Of a DNA stretch of 48,824 bases, positions 16,452-25,320 are shown piece by piece. The stretch is from Thermosediminibacterales bacterium (GTDB lineage: Bacteria > Bacillota > Thermosediminibacteria > Koleobacterales > JARRCM01). Position numbers and translations under genes: made by a program. The notes below the pieces were generated by a model, which was given only the letters and a program-made list of their open reading frames with translations, ran no database searches and was not told the DNA's origin. The stretch is from assembly GCA_029982205.1 (NCBI GenBank), contig JARRCM010000015.1:1-48824 (forward strand). Direction: 5' to 3'. Position 1 is the stretch's first letter, and each line of letters starts with the position of its first letter.

Positions 16452-16727
16452 ATGGATGAAAAAGCTTCTATGGAACGTGAAATTCTTCTTAGATTAAGAA
16501 CGATTAAAGGCCATATTGGTGGCATAGAGAAAATGGTTGAAGAAGGTAAGACATGCCCTGAGATTTTGATGCAGGTAGCTGCAATCCGGTCTTCAATTGA
16601 AAAATTAGGTGTTTATATTTTGGAAAACTATGCCCAAACATGTTTGATGGATACTTTAAAGGAAGGTGAGGATGTTATTGTAACATTCAAAGATGTGGTA
16701 GACCAGATAATAAGATTTATGAAATAA
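16452..16727 (+). CDS. CsoR/CstR-family metal- or persulfide-sensing repressor
   Basis: 91 aa all-helical repressor of the DUF156 family. The first ligand cysteine is Cys 35 (GKTCPEIL) and the last is Cys 64 (AQTCLMD). The residue four before Cys 64, a copper-binding histidine in true CsoR, is Tyr 60 here. Losing this histidine while keeping two cysteines is the pattern of CstR, which senses sulfane sulfur, so a copper role is doubtful. No copZ, copA, rhodanese or persulfide dioxygenase gene is near. The ATG follows AAAGGGG. It is preceded by its own promoter and operator. Confidence 0.85.
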   Translation: MDEKASMEREILLRLRTIKGHIGGIEKMVEEGKTCPEILMQVAAIRSSIEKLGVYILENYAQTCLMDTLKEGEDVIVTFKDVVDQIIRFMK

Positions 16728-16868
16728 TTATGAATAGATACTTTCCCCGCATCCTTATTTTATAGTTTTATATAATACTTTTTTAAGCTCTAAAAAAGGA
16801 AAATGGTATTAATTTGAAGAATATAATTCTGAAAATACATAAAATACAAGTTGGGGAGCGTGAGAAAA

Positions 16869-17510
16869 GTGACAAATGTGATTTTTGATTACAACAACAA
16901 AATAGGTGAAAAGGCTGTAAAAGCTTTTGAAAAAAACGGTTTTTCTGCAAAATATTTTTCAAACAGACAAGAGGCTTTAAAATACATATTAGACCTTATT
17001 CCTGAAAACTCAACAGTAGGTTTGGGTGGTTCTGTAACTATCAGAGAAATTGGCCTTGATGCTGAACTTGAAAAACGGAAATTAACGTTGTATAACCATT
17101 GGAAAAAAGGTATAAGTGCTGAAGAAAGGAAAGACATTCTAAAAACTCAACAGACATGTGATGTTTTTATAACAAGCAGTAATGCCTTAACCCTTGATGG
17201 CAAAATAGTAAACATTGACGGCATTGGAAACCGCGTGGCTGCTATGATTTTTGGCCCGTCAAAGGTAATTATAGTATGCGGAATTAACAAACTGACTGAA
17301 AATGTTGATTTAGCTCTTAAACGTATTAAAAATGAGGCATCTCCTAAAAACGCCATTAGGTTGAATAGACAGACTCCCTGTGCTCAAACAGGAACCTGTG
17401 CAGACTGTCAATCTCCAGATAGAATATGTTGTGTTACAACCATTATAGAAAAACAGCCAATTTTAACAGAAACACATGTTATAATAATTGGAGAACCTTT
17501 GGGTTATTAA
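16869..17510 (+). CDS. LUD-domain protein (LutC/YkgG-like, DUF162)
   Basis: 213 aa from GTG 16869, 10 nt after a GGGGAG site; an in-frame TTG at 16851 overlaps that site and is less likely. The LUD fold is recognisable from VGLGGSVTIREIGL and the stretch GPSKVIIVCGINKL. Near the C-terminus five cysteines lie close together (PCAQTGTCADC and RICC), a conserved feature of this subgroup that may bind a metal or Fe-S cluster. Relatives take part in lactate oxidation (LutABC), but lutA and lutB are absent, so the substrate is unknown. Confidence 0.82.
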   Translation: MTNVIFDYNNKIGEKAVKAFEKNGFSAKYFSNRQEALKYILDLIPENSTVGLGGSVTIREIGLDAELEKRKLTLYNHWKKGISAEERKDILKTQQTCDVFITSSNALTLDGKIVNIDGIGNRVAAMIFGPSKVIIVCGINKLTENVDLALKRIKNEASPKNAIRLNRQTPCAQTGTCADCQSPDRICCVTTIIEKQPILTETHVIIIGEPLGY

Positions 17511-17520
17511 GAAAGTGTTT

Positions 17521-17551
17521 TGAATACTGCCTTTTAAGATAGGGGATAATA
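17521..17551 (+). promoter_or_regulatory. Candidate SigF/SigG forespore promoter
   Basis: TGAATA (17521-17526), a 15-bp spacer, then GGGGATAATA (17542-17551). The -10 part fits the SigF pattern GGnnAnAnTR fully and the -35 matches the SigG hexamer. It directly precedes a spore-protein gene, which makes it more credible. Confidence 0.55.
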
Positions 17552-17576
17552 ATCCTCGAGAGGTGGTATGAAAATA

Positions 17577-17750
17577 ATGAGTAAAAAGAAAGAACCTTTA
17601 CGAGGTTTGAAATACGAGATAGCGGAAGAACTTGGTTTGCTAGACAAGGTAAAAAAATACGGTTGGGGTGGCTTATCAGCTGAAGAAACTGGACGTATTG
17701 GTGGTATTATTACAAAACGAAAGAGAATTAAACGTGATGAAGATTTATAA
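17577..17750 (+). CDS. Small acid-soluble spore protein, alpha/beta family (SspF-like)
   Basis: 57 aa from ATG 17577, 10 nt after GAGGTGG; ATG 17568 is only 1 nt from it. The sequence has LKYEIAEELGLLDKV, including the EIA protease-cleavage region, then GWGGLSAEETGRIGGIITKR, the family's second block. It is shorter at the N-terminus than typical major SASPs and ends in a basic tail, like minor SspF-type proteins. A forespore-type promoter and a strong terminator make it a single-gene unit. Confidence 0.9.
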   Translation: MSKKKEPLRGLKYEIAEELGLLDKVKKYGWGGLSAEETGRIGGIITKRKRIKRDEDL

Positions 17751-17764
17751 ACTTTGTTGTGAAC

Positions 17765-17806
17765 AATAATAACGCACCGTTTTGGTGCGTTATTATTTTA
17801 TTTTAT
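17765..17806 (+). terminator. Rho-independent terminator
   Basis: A perfect 14-bp stem (17765-17778 with 17784-17797), GTTTT loop and T-rich tail. It separates the spore-protein gene from the his operon. Confidence 0.92.
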
Positions 17807-17876
17807 AAAACAAATTTAGTGGATAAATTTTAGTGTTGACGAAAAAGTAGGGGTATGTTATTATAAAACAAATTTA
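17803..17876 (+). repeat. 16-bp direct repeat pair around the his promoter
   Basis: TTATAAAACAAATTTA occurs at 17803-17818 and again at 17861-17876, 58 bp apart. The first copy is upstream of the -35 box and the second overlaps the -10 box and start region of the his promoter. This layout suits two binding sites for a repressor that loops DNA, but no regulator is identified. Confidence 0.6.
17836..17864 (+). promoter_or_regulatory. SigA-type promoter of the histidine operon
   Basis: TTGACG (17836-17841), 17-bp spacer, TATTAT (17859-17864). The leader to hisZ is only about 65 nt, too short for a T-box, and I see no histidine-codon leader peptide. Confidence 0.7.
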
Positions 17877-17935
17877 TTTTTAATACGTTATCATATTAAA
17901 GCGATAAAGCAAAGATTTAGGAGCTGATGTTTTAT

Positions 17936-18937
17936 ATGTATAATGAATATACCCAAAAACCTTATGGTGTTAGAGATTTTTTGCCGGATATGGCAAAACT
18001 GAAACGGAAGGTGGAAAACAAACTTCTTTCAGTGTTTGAAGAATGGGGATATGAAGAAATAATAACCCCTTCTTTTGAATATCTTGAAACTTTTCTGAAG
18101 GGTAATAGCTTTAATTTGGGTGAACGAATATTCAAATTTTTTGACCGCCGGGGTCGGGTTTTGGCGCTAAAACCAGATATGACCACTCCTATTGCACGGG
18201 TAATATCGAATCATTATAAAAATGTTAAGCGACCAATAAGATTGTGTTATTTTTCAAATATATTCAGATTTGAAGAACCAAGAGCTGGTAGGCAGTGTGA
18301 ATTTCATCAAGCAGGTGTTGAACTTGTTGGAATCGATAGCCTTGATGCTGATGCAGAAATTATAGCCCTTTCAATGAAAAGTTTAGAAGAACTCAAAATA
18401 ACAGATTTAACGATAAATATAGGTCATATAGGTTTTTTAGAAGGTTTATTATCAGACTTGTTTTTTGATTATGATATTAAGCAGGAAATTAAAGGGTTAT
18501 TGCAGAAAAAAGATTTTGTGGGATTGAGGAAACTAATAGAAAATTTAAATCTAAAAACAGAAGACAAGATATTAATTTTACATTTAACAGAACTCCATGG
18601 AAAATCTGATGTTATTGAAAAAGCAAAAGAGTTAACCAAATGCCAACATGCGCTTAAAGCTGTTGAAGAACTCGATAAACTGGTTGATGTTTTAAAGAAT
18701 TATAATGTGGATAAAAGTATTACTGTAGATTTAGGTTTAACTAGAGGTTTAGATTACTATACAGGCATTGTATTTGAAATTTATTCTCCATTTTTAGGAT
18801 ATCCCATATGTGGTGGTGGAAGATACGACAATCTAATAGCAAAGTTCGGCGACCCTCGACCTGCTACAGGTTTTGCTTTTAACATTGAAGGTATTCTTCA
18901 AATAATTGAAAGGAATAAAACTTGGTCAAACCAATAG
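17936..18937 (+). CDS. hisZ: ATP phosphoribosyltransferase regulatory subunit HisZ
   Basis: 333 aa. It resembles class II histidyl-tRNA synthetase: motif 2 is seen in FRFEEPRAGRQCEFHQAGVELVG-like sequence and the histidine-binding segment as RGLDYYTGIVFE. It lacks the anticodon-binding domain, so it is HisZ, which activates the short HisG encoded next. Two starts are possible: ATG 17927 is 3 nt from the AGGAG site and ATG 17936 is 12 nt away; I chose the latter without strong preference. It is the first gene of the his operon. Confidence 0.92.
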   Translation: MYNEYTQKPYGVRDFLPDMAKLKRKVENKLLSVFEEWGYEEIITPSFEYLETFLKGNSFNLGERIFKFFDRRGRVLALKPDMTTPIARVISNHYKNVKRPIRLCYFSNIFRFEEPRAGRQCEFHQAGVELVGIDSLDADAEIIALSMKSLEELKITDLTINIGHIGFLEGLLSDLFFDYDIKQEIKGLLQKKDFVGLRKLIENLNLKTEDKILILHLTELHGKSDVIEKAKELTKCQHALKAVEELDKLVDVLKNYNVDKSITVDLGLTRGLDYYTGIVFEIYSPFLGYPICGGGRYDNLIAKFGDPRPATGFAFNIEGILQIIERNKTWSNQ

Positions 18938-18963
18938 AAAACAATTAAATGGAGGCAATTGGT

Positions 18964-19596
18964 ATGGAGCAGTTAACAATAGCTCTTTCTAAAGGACGCA
19001 TAATGAAGGACACATTAAAACTTCTGCAGGAAACTGGTATAGAATGCAGTGATATCTATGAAGACTCACGAAAACTAATTTTCAACTCAACAAAATCCCG
19101 TATTAAGTTTATTATTGCCAAACCTTTTGATATACCGACATATGTTGAGTACGGTGTTGCTGATTTGGGTATAGTTGGAAAAGATGTTATTATGGAGGAA
19201 AAAAAAGATGTATATGAACTAGTTGATCTAAAATTTGGCTTTTGCCGATTGGTTGTTGCTGGTCCTAAAGAAAGAAAGGGTTATCCTCCTCATCCAAGAA
19301 TTGCTTCAAAATATCCTCGTATTGCGGAAGAATATTTTATGCAAAAAGGAGAGCAGGTAGAGATAATTAAACTAAATGGTTCAGTAGAACTGGCTCCTAT
19401 AATTGGTTTGTCAGATAAGATTGTAGATATTGTATCCACAGGCAAAACCCTTAAAGAAAACAACCTGAAAGAATTAGAAGAAATTGACAAAATCACCGCT
19501 CGGTTAATTGCCAATAGAGTTAGTTTTCGATTGAAATCTAAAAGGATTAATGATTTGATTAAAAAGATAAATTCAGTTATTGAAGAGGGGTTTTAA
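18964..19596 (+). CDS. hisG: ATP phosphoribosyltransferase catalytic subunit, short form
   Basis: 210 aa from ATG 18964, 8 nt after GGAGG; an in-frame ATG at 18949 precedes that site. It catalyses the first step of histidine synthesis, joining ATP and PRPP. It begins LTIALSKGRIMKDT and has the conserved PRPP-binding region VDIVSTGKTLKEN. It lacks the C-terminal regulatory domain of the long form and therefore needs HisZ, the product of the gene just upstream, for activity and feedback control. Confidence 0.95.
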   Translation: MEQLTIALSKGRIMKDTLKLLQETGIECSDIYEDSRKLIFNSTKSRIKFIIAKPFDIPTYVEYGVADLGIVGKDVIMEEKKDVYELVDLKFGFCRLVVAGPKERKGYPPHPRIASKYPRIAEEYFMQKGEQVEIIKLNGSVELAPIIGLSDKIVDIVSTGKTLKENNLKELEEIDKITARLIANRVSFRLKSKRINDLIKKINSVIEEGF

Positions 19597-19599
19597 TTT

Positions 19600-20886
19600 A
19601 TGATAAAAATAATAAGGGTAGAAGACTACTCCTTTAAGCAAAATAAAAATTTTATGAATTATTCTGATTTGGAGCCGCAGGTTAAAAAGATAATTTATGA
19701 TGTCAAAATTAAAGGAGACAAAGCGCTTTTTGAGTATACTGAAAGGTTTGATGGAGTAAAAATATCCAGATTAGAAGTGACTCAAGAAGAGTTTGATGAT
19801 GCCTTTAGAAATGTTGAAGAAATTTTTTTAGAAACATTAAAAACAGCTTTGAAAAACATTCGTCGTTTTCATGAAAAACAGATAATTTCCTCATGGCAAA
19901 CATATGAAGAAAACGGTATTATCTTAGGTCAAAAAATTACACCACTTAATCGAATAGGAGCATATATACCTGGAGGGACTGCAGCTTATCCTTCTTCTGT
20001 CTTAATGACAGTGGTGCCTGCTAAGGTGGCTGGAGTAAGGGAGGTAATAGTAGTCAGTCCTCCCATGAAAAACGGGAAAATTAACCCGTATACCCTCGTG
20101 GCAGCTCATGAGGCAGGAGCTGACAAAGTTTTTAAAATCGGCGGCGCTCAGGCAATAGCTGCTTTGGCATATGGTAGTGATACCATCCCATTTGTAGATA
20201 AAATTGTAGGCCCGGGTAATATTTATGTTACCCTTGCCAAGAAACTAGTATACGGAGATGTTGATATTGACATGCTGGCCGGGCCTAGTGAAATTCTCGT
20301 TATTGCTGATGAAAGCGCAAACCCGTCATTTGTTGCATCTGATCTGCTGTCTCAAGCAGAACATGATGTTCTTGCGGCAGTTTATCTTGTAACTCCTTCA
20401 TATAAACTTGCAAGACAAGTAAATATTGAAATCGAAAAACAAATAAAAACCCTTTCTAGAAAAGATATTATTGTCAAGTCACTTAAAAACAGGTCTGCAA
20501 TCTTGGTAGTAGAAACAATAGAGAAGGCATTTGAAGTTGCGAATCAAGTTGCCCCAGAACATTTAGAACTACATATTAAAAACCCTTTTGATTACATTGA
20601 CTATATCAAAAACGCTGGTGCGATTTTTATAGGGCCTTATTCTCCGGAGGCTTTAGGCGATTATTTAGCTGGCCCTAGCCATGTTCTTCCTACTGCAGGA
20701 AGTGCAAGGTATTATTCTGGTTTAGGAGTTAAGGATTTTATAAAACATAGCAGCATAATATATTGCAGCAAAAAAGGTCTAAAAAAATTTAGCAACCATA
20801 TAATCAAATTCGCTGAGATCGAAGGTCTGGATGCTCATGCCAATTCAATTAAAAAAAGAGAGGAGAAGGATAAATGGATGTTTTAG
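19600..20886 (+). CDS. hisD: Histidinol dehydrogenase
   Basis: 428 aa zinc- and NAD-dependent enzyme that oxidises histidinol to histidine in two steps. Typical segments are IPGGTAAYPSSVLMTVVPAKVAGV, GGAQAIAALAYG and VDKIVGPGNIYV; the zinc/catalytic region SQAEHDVLA and the pair APEHLELH are present. The ATG starts 3 bp after hisG stops. The last 13 bp overlap hisC, so the two genes are translationally coupled. Confidence 0.96.
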   Translation: MIKIIRVEDYSFKQNKNFMNYSDLEPQVKKIIYDVKIKGDKALFEYTERFDGVKISRLEVTQEEFDDAFRNVEEIFLETLKTALKNIRRFHEKQIISSWQTYEENGIILGQKITPLNRIGAYIPGGTAAYPSSVLMTVVPAKVAGVREVIVVSPPMKNGKINPYTLVAAHEAGADKVFKIGGAQAIAALAYGSDTIPFVDKIVGPGNIYVTLAKKLVYGDVDIDMLAGPSEILVIADESANPSFVASDLLSQAEHDVLAAVYLVTPSYKLARQVNIEIEKQIKTLSRKDIIVKSLKNRSAILVVETIEKAFEVANQVAPEHLELHIKNPFDYIDYIKNAGAIFIGPYSPEALGDYLAGPSHVLPTAGSARYYSGLGVKDFIKHSSIIYCSKKGLKKFSNHIIKFAEIEGLDAHANSIKKREEKDKWMF

Positions 20887-21956
20887 AACTTGTAAGACCT
20901 GATGTTATAGAAATGGAGCCTTATAGAACCGCTGGAGCAAAATGGGATGTTAAATTAGATGCCAATGAAAGTCCATTTGACTTAGATGAAAACATAAAAA
21001 AAGAAATATGGGAAGAAGTTTCAAAAGAAGAATTCTGCCGATATTATGACCCTGCTGCCCGGCAACTTTGTGAAGCAATATCAGAATATGTAGGGGTTAA
21101 TCCAGACCAGGTGGTAGTTGGGAACGGTTCTGATGAAATAATTTATGCTCTATTGATGGCTTTTGCAGGGCCTAACCGGGAAGTAATTATTCCTACCCCT
21201 ACATTTCCTGTTTATAAAACATTTACTATGGTATCAGGGGCAATCCCTTTGGAAGTTCCATTGATTGAGAAAAACGGGCTGGAATGGCAGTTGGACATAA
21301 AAGGTATTAAAAACAAGTTTTCTGCTAAAAAAAATCAGGTGCTTTTTCTGTGTTATCCTAACAATCCTACAGGCAATTATTTTCCTTATGAAGAAATTAT
21401 GGAACTTATCCAGGAGTTTCAAGGCTTGATAGTAATAGATGAGGCTTATTACGAGTTTGGAAAAAAAAGCTTTGTCAATATGATTAAACAATATCCAAAC
21501 ATAGCCATAATTAGAACCTTTTCTAAGGCGTTTTGTTTAGCTGGTTTAAGGGCAGGGTATCTAGTAGCAGACGAAAATGTAGTTGATCAAATATTCAAGG
21601 TTAAACTTCCATACAATGTAAGTATGATTACTCAAAAAGCAGCAATTACTGTATTAAAACACAGAAAATATATTGAAGAACTTACAGAAAAAATAATAGA
21701 GCTTAGGGAAGCTCTTTACAACTCATTAAAAGAAATAGAAGGAGTCTATCCTTTTCCTAGTGATACCAATTTTATACTCTGCCGTTTTGATAAGTCCAGG
21801 GATTTTATCCATGATGAACTTAAAAGACGAGGGATTTCTATAAGGAGAATACAAACTTCAAATCTTGATGATCACTTAAGAATAAGTGTGGGCACTAAGG
21901 AACAAAACGAAAAATTGTGTTCAGAATTGAAAAAAATTATTGAGGGGATGGATTAA
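20874..21956 (+). CDS. hisC: Histidinol-phosphate aminotransferase
   Basis: 360 aa class II fold-type I PLP aminotransferase. The substrate segment VKLDANESPFDL near the N-terminus, the GNGSDEIIYAL loop, YPNNPTGN, and the PLP-lysine context RTFSKAFCLAGLRAGY are all present. It converts imidazole acetol phosphate to histidinol phosphate. It starts inside the end of hisD, and hisB begins at the next base after its stop codon. Confidence 0.95.
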   Translation: MDVLELVRPDVIEMEPYRTAGAKWDVKLDANESPFDLDENIKKEIWEEVSKEEFCRYYDPAARQLCEAISEYVGVNPDQVVVGNGSDEIIYALLMAFAGPNREVIIPTPTFPVYKTFTMVSGAIPLEVPLIEKNGLEWQLDIKGIKNKFSAKKNQVLFLCYPNNPTGNYFPYEEIMELIQEFQGLIVIDEAYYEFGKKSFVNMIKQYPNIAIIRTFSKAFCLAGLRAGYLVADENVVDQIFKVKLPYNVSMITQKAAITVLKHRKYIEELTEKIIELREALYNSLKEIEGVYPFPSDTNFILCRFDKSRDFIHDELKRRGISIRRIQTSNLDDHLRISVGTKEQNEKLCSELKKIIEGMD

Positions 21957-22553
21957 ATGGATAAACAGGCTAGAAAAGCTGATTATAATAGAGCCACTCG
22001 TGAGACAGATATAAAAGTAAGCCTTAATCTTGATGGTGAAGGGGTAAGCGAGATATCTACCCCAATAGGTTTTTTCAATCACATGCTTGAGTTGTTTGCA
22101 AAGCACAGCGGATTTGATTTGAAGATTCAGGCCAAAGGCGATATTCAGGTGGATTACCACCATACTATTGAAGATATTGGGATCTGTTTGGGCTTAGCCC
22201 TGAAAAAGGCATTAAACAACAAAACAGGTATCAATAGATATGGTTCAGTTCTTATCCCCATGGATGAAACTCTAGCTCAGATAGTCGTAGATATCAGCGG
22301 AAGACCTTATTTAGTTTTTGATGTTAAGTTTAACAATGAAAAAGTTGGCGATTTTGATACTGAACTTGTAGAAGAATTCTTCAGGGCATTTTGCTATAAC
22401 GCTCAAATAACTCTACATGTCCGTTTAGTTTATGGATTTAATACTCACCACATTATTGAGGCACTCTTTAAAGGTTTAGGTAGAGGTATAGCTGAAGCTG
22501 TTGCAATAAATCCAAAAACTAAAGGCGTTCCATCTACAAAAGGGGTTTTGTAA
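21957..22553 (+). CDS. hisB: Imidazoleglycerol-phosphate dehydratase
   Basis: 198 aa, the monofunctional size: the N-terminal histidinol-phosphatase domain of E. coli HisB is absent. Metal-binding histidine motifs are HMLELFAKHSGFD, DYHHTIEDIG and the late GFNTHHIIEALFKGLG. The enzyme dehydrates imidazole glycerol phosphate with Mn. Since no phosphatase is fused here or found elsewhere in the operon, the phosphatase step must be encoded outside this window. Confidence 0.96.
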   Translation: MDKQARKADYNRATRETDIKVSLNLDGEGVSEISTPIGFFNHMLELFAKHSGFDLKIQAKGDIQVDYHHTIEDIGICLGLALKKALNNKTGINRYGSVLIPMDETLAQIVVDISGRPYLVFDVKFNNEKVGDFDTELVEEFFRAFCYNAQITLHVRLVYGFNTHHIIEALFKGLGRGIAEAVAINPKTKGVPSTKGVL

Positions 22554-22585
22554 CAATTTGATTGTGTTTAAAATGGGGTGAAGGC

Positions 22586-23191
22586 ATGATCGCAATAATA
22601 GACTATGGTGTGGGAAATTTGAGAAGTGTTGAAAAAGCCTTTGAAAAAGTTGGAGTAGAAGCAAAAATAACAACCAGCCCTGAGATGATTAATAAAGCTT
22701 GTGGCTTAGTCTTGCCTGGTGTTGGTGCATTTGGAGATGCTATGCAAAATTTGCACAAGTCAGGTCTAGTACCAACATTGTTGAAAAACATAGAGGATGG
22801 AAAGCCATTATTAGGAATATGCCTTGGTCTACAACTATTATTTTCTTACAGTGAAGAAGGTGGATTGTTTGAAGGTCTCAATGTTATCCCGGGCCGAGTA
22901 ATACGGTTCAAAGGCAATGTGAAAGTTCCTCAGGTTGGCTGGAACCAGATAAAGAAAAAAAAGGATAGTCTACTTTTGAAAGGAATTGAAGATGGTGAAA
23001 ACTTTTATTTTGTTCACTCATATTATGTAGTTCCTGATGAAAAAGAGTGTATTCTTGCAACAACTGAATATTCTGTGGAATTTCCATCAGTTGTTGGAAA
23101 AGGTTTGATTTTTGGAATACAGTTCCATCCAGAAAAAAGCAGTGATAAAGGCCTTAGGATTTTAAAGAATTTTGGGGAGCTGGTGAAATGA
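22586..23191 (+). CDS. hisH: Imidazole glycerol phosphate synthase, glutamine amidotransferase subunit
   Basis: 201 aa from ATG 22586, just after GGGGTGA; an in-frame ATG 24 bp upstream lies before that site. It is a class I glutaminase with catalytic cysteine in LLGICLGLQLLF and a His/Glu pair in GIQFHPEKSSDKG. It releases ammonia that is channelled to HisF. Its stop overlaps the hisA start (ATGA). The partner hisF is one gene further on. Confidence 0.95.
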   Translation: MIAIIDYGVGNLRSVEKAFEKVGVEAKITTSPEMINKACGLVLPGVGAFGDAMQNLHKSGLVPTLLKNIEDGKPLLGICLGLQLLFSYSEEGGLFEGLNVIPGRVIRFKGNVKVPQVGWNQIKKKKDSLLLKGIEDGENFYFVHSYYVVPDEKECILATTEYSVEFPSVVGKGLIFGIQFHPEKSSDKGLRILKNFGELVK

Positions 23192-23922
23192 AAATAATTC
23201 CCGCAATAGATATAAAGGGAGGTCGATGTGTAAGACTTGCTCAGGGTCTCCCGGATAAAGAACAGGTGTTTTCGGATGATCCCCTTGCTATGGCTTTGAA
23301 ATGGCAGGAAAAAGGAGCAGGAAGACTTCATCTTGTTGATTTAGACGGTGCATTTCAAGGCAGGCCGGTTAATGCCAAGGTTATTACAGAGATTGCCAAA
23401 AACCTTAGCATTCCGGTTCAGGTAGGAGGGGGGATACGTTCTCTATCAGTTTTAGAAGACTATTTTTCTCAAGAAGTAGAATCAGTTATACTCGGCAGTT
23501 CTGCTGTCTCAAACCAGAACTTTCTTCGGGAGGCGGTAAAGAAGTATGGTGGCAATAAGATAATTGTAGGAATTGATGCTAAAAATGGCCTTGTTGCTAT
23601 AAAAGGCTGGGTTAAAACAACAAATATTTCTTCGGTGGAATTGGCAGAACAGGTATCCCGGCTGGGAATTTCACGTATAGTTTACACTGATATATCTAGA
23701 GATGGAATGATGTCTGGTCCTAATATTAAGGAACTGAAAAGTTTAGCTGAAAGCACCAATTTGGGTATTATTGCTTCAGGAGGAGTTTCTACTATAGAAG
23801 ATATAAAAAGGATAAAAAAACTGGCTTATCTTGGTGTAGAAGGAATTATAATAGGAAAAGCTTTATACTTAGGGAGCATTAAACTTGAAGATGCTATCAA
23901 AGCTGCAGGAGAGGATAACTGA
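23188..23922 (+). CDS. hisA: ProFAR isomerase
   Basis: 244 aa TIM-barrel. Catalytic Asp residues are in [13 protein letters not shown] (first strand) and [15 protein letters not shown]. It has phosphate-binding glycines in QVGGGIRS and ASGGVST. It isomerises ProFAR to PRFAR by an Amadori rearrangement. It overlaps hisH by 4 bp and ends 1 bp before hisF, its structural relative. Confidence 0.96.
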   Translation: MKIIPAIDIKGGRCVRLAQGLPDKEQVFSDDPLAMALKWQEKGAGRLHLVDLDGAFQGRPVNAKVITEIAKNLSIPVQVGGGIRSLSVLEDYFSQEVESVILGSSAVSNQNFLREAVKKYGGNKIIVGIDAKNGLVAIKGWVKTTNISSVELAEQVSRLGISRIVYTDISRDGMMSGPNIKELKSLAESTNLGIIASGGVSTIEDIKRIKKLAYLGVEGIIIGKALYLGSIKLEDAIKAAGEDN

Positions 23923-23923
23923 T

Positions 23924-24685
23924 ATGTTGACAAAGCGAATTATACCTTGTCTGGATGTAAAAAACGGAAGAGTTGTTAAAGGCACTAACTTTGTTAATTT
24001 AAGAGATGCCGGAGATCCAGTGGAACTTGCCAGTTTTTACGATAAAGAAGGAGCAGATGAACTGGTTTTTCTGGATATAACAGCTTCGGCAGAAGGACGT
24101 GCAACTGTTTTAGACATGGTAAAAAGGACCGCTGAAGAGGTGTTTATTCCTTTCACTGTAGGCGGTGGGATTTCTACTATAGATGATATAAGAGAAATTT
24201 TAAAAGCAGGGGCAGATAAAATATCGATAAACAGCGCTGCAGTAAAAAATCCAGGTCTCATTACGGAAGCTGCCCAAAAATTCGGCAGTCAATGCATTGT
24301 TGTAGCAATTGATGCGAAAAAAGTTAATAAAGAAGACTGTTGGAAAGTATATGTTCATGGGGGCAGGATACCCACTGGCATTGATGCCATTGAGTGGGCT
24401 AAAAAGGTTGAATCCCTTGGAGCAGGTGAAATTCTGCTAACAAGTATGGATGCAGATGGAAAAAAAGACGGTTATGACATTCCTCTAACAAAATCCGTAG
24501 CTGAAGCTGTATCAATCCCTGTAATTGCATCAGGGGGAGCCGGTAAAAAAGAACATTTTGTAGATGTTTTTAGAAAAGCTGAAGCAGATGCAGCACTTGC
24601 TGCTTCTGTATTTCATTATAAAAAATTCTCCGTTCGTGAAGTTAAAGAATATATTCATCAAAAAGGAGTAGTTGTTAGATTATGA
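23924..24685 (+). CDS. hisF: Imidazole glycerol phosphate synthase, cyclase subunit
   Basis: 253 aa from ATG 23924 after GGAGAGG; longer in-frame starts run into hisA and are unlikely. It is a TIM-barrel with catalytic Asp residues in [14 protein letters not shown] and [15 protein letters not shown], and phosphate-binding TVGGGIST and [10 protein letters not shown]. It joins PRFAR with ammonia from HisH to give imidazole glycerol phosphate and AICAR. Its stop overlaps the next start (ATGA). Confidence 0.96.
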   Translation: MLTKRIIPCLDVKNGRVVKGTNFVNLRDAGDPVELASFYDKEGADELVFLDITASAEGRATVLDMVKRTAEEVFIPFTVGGGISTIDDIREILKAGADKISINSAAVKNPGLITEAAQKFGSQCIVVAIDAKKVNKEDCWKVYVHGGRIPTGIDAIEWAKKVESLGAGEILLTSMDADGKKDGYDIPLTKSVAEAVSIPVIASGGAGKKEHFVDVFRKAEADAALAASVFHYKKFSVREVKEYIHQKGVVVRL

Positions 24686-25320
24686 TTGATAAAATCCATG
24701 ATTTAAAGTTTGGTGAGAATGGTCTAATACCTGCAATAATTCAGGAAATTAATACTGGCCAGGTTTTGATGTTGGCATATATGAATAAGGAATCTCTTGA
24801 AAAAACCATTGAAACCGGAGAAACATGGTTTTGGAGTCGTTCGCGTAAAACTCTTTGGCACAAAGGTGAAACCAGCGGACATACCCAAAAGGTAAAGCAA
24901 ATTTTATATGATTGTGATGGTGATACTTTACTGGTTTTAGTAGAACAAAATGGTCCTGCATGTCATACAGGAAATGAAACGTGTTTTTTCACAGAATTAA
25001 TTTCAAAAGATAAAAAAATTGAAGAAAACGTATTAGGATTAAAAGTGCTTAAACAGCTGCAAACTGTGATTGAAAAAAGATATAACGAAAGACCTGAGGG
25101 TTCTTATGTAGCTTACCTTTTTAATAAGGGTCTTGACAAGATATTGAAAAAGGTTGGCGAAGAGGCTTCGGAGGTTATAATTGCATCAAAAAATAAAAAC
25201 CGTAGTGAAATAATTTATGAAGTTGCTGATTTGCTTTTCCATTTACTTGTTATGTTGAAGGAACATGGTATACCTTTTGAAGATGTTTTAGCAGAGTTAA
25301 GTAATAGAAGAAAAGGATAA
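24682..25320 (+). CDS. hisI: Bifunctional phosphoribosyl-AMP cyclohydrolase / phosphoribosyl-ATP pyrophosphohydrolase
   Basis: 212 aa fusion, also called hisIE. The N-terminal cyclohydrolase (to about residue 115) has [20 protein letters not shown] and zinc ligands in DCDGDTLL and [11 protein letters not shown]. The C-terminal pyrophosphohydrolase has the MazG-like helices [15 protein letters not shown] and [14 protein letters not shown]. Together they carry out steps 2 and 3 of the pathway. It is the last gene of the operon, with no strong terminator directly after it. Confidence 0.96.
   Translation: MIDKIHDLKFGENGLIPAIIQEINTGQVLMLAYMNKESLEKTIETGETWFWSRSRKTLWHKGETSGHTQKVKQILYDCDGDTLLVLVEQNGPACHTGNETCFFTELISKDKKIEENVLGLKVLKQLQTVIEKRYNERPEGSYVAYLFNKGLDKILKKVGEEASEVIIASKNKNRSEIIYEVADLLFHLLVMLKEHGIPFEDVLAELSNRRKG

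Noticed and set aside
17865-17935. T-box or histidine leader peptide before hisZ
   Set aside because: The leader is only about 65 nt, without a T-box sequence, terminator or run of His codons.
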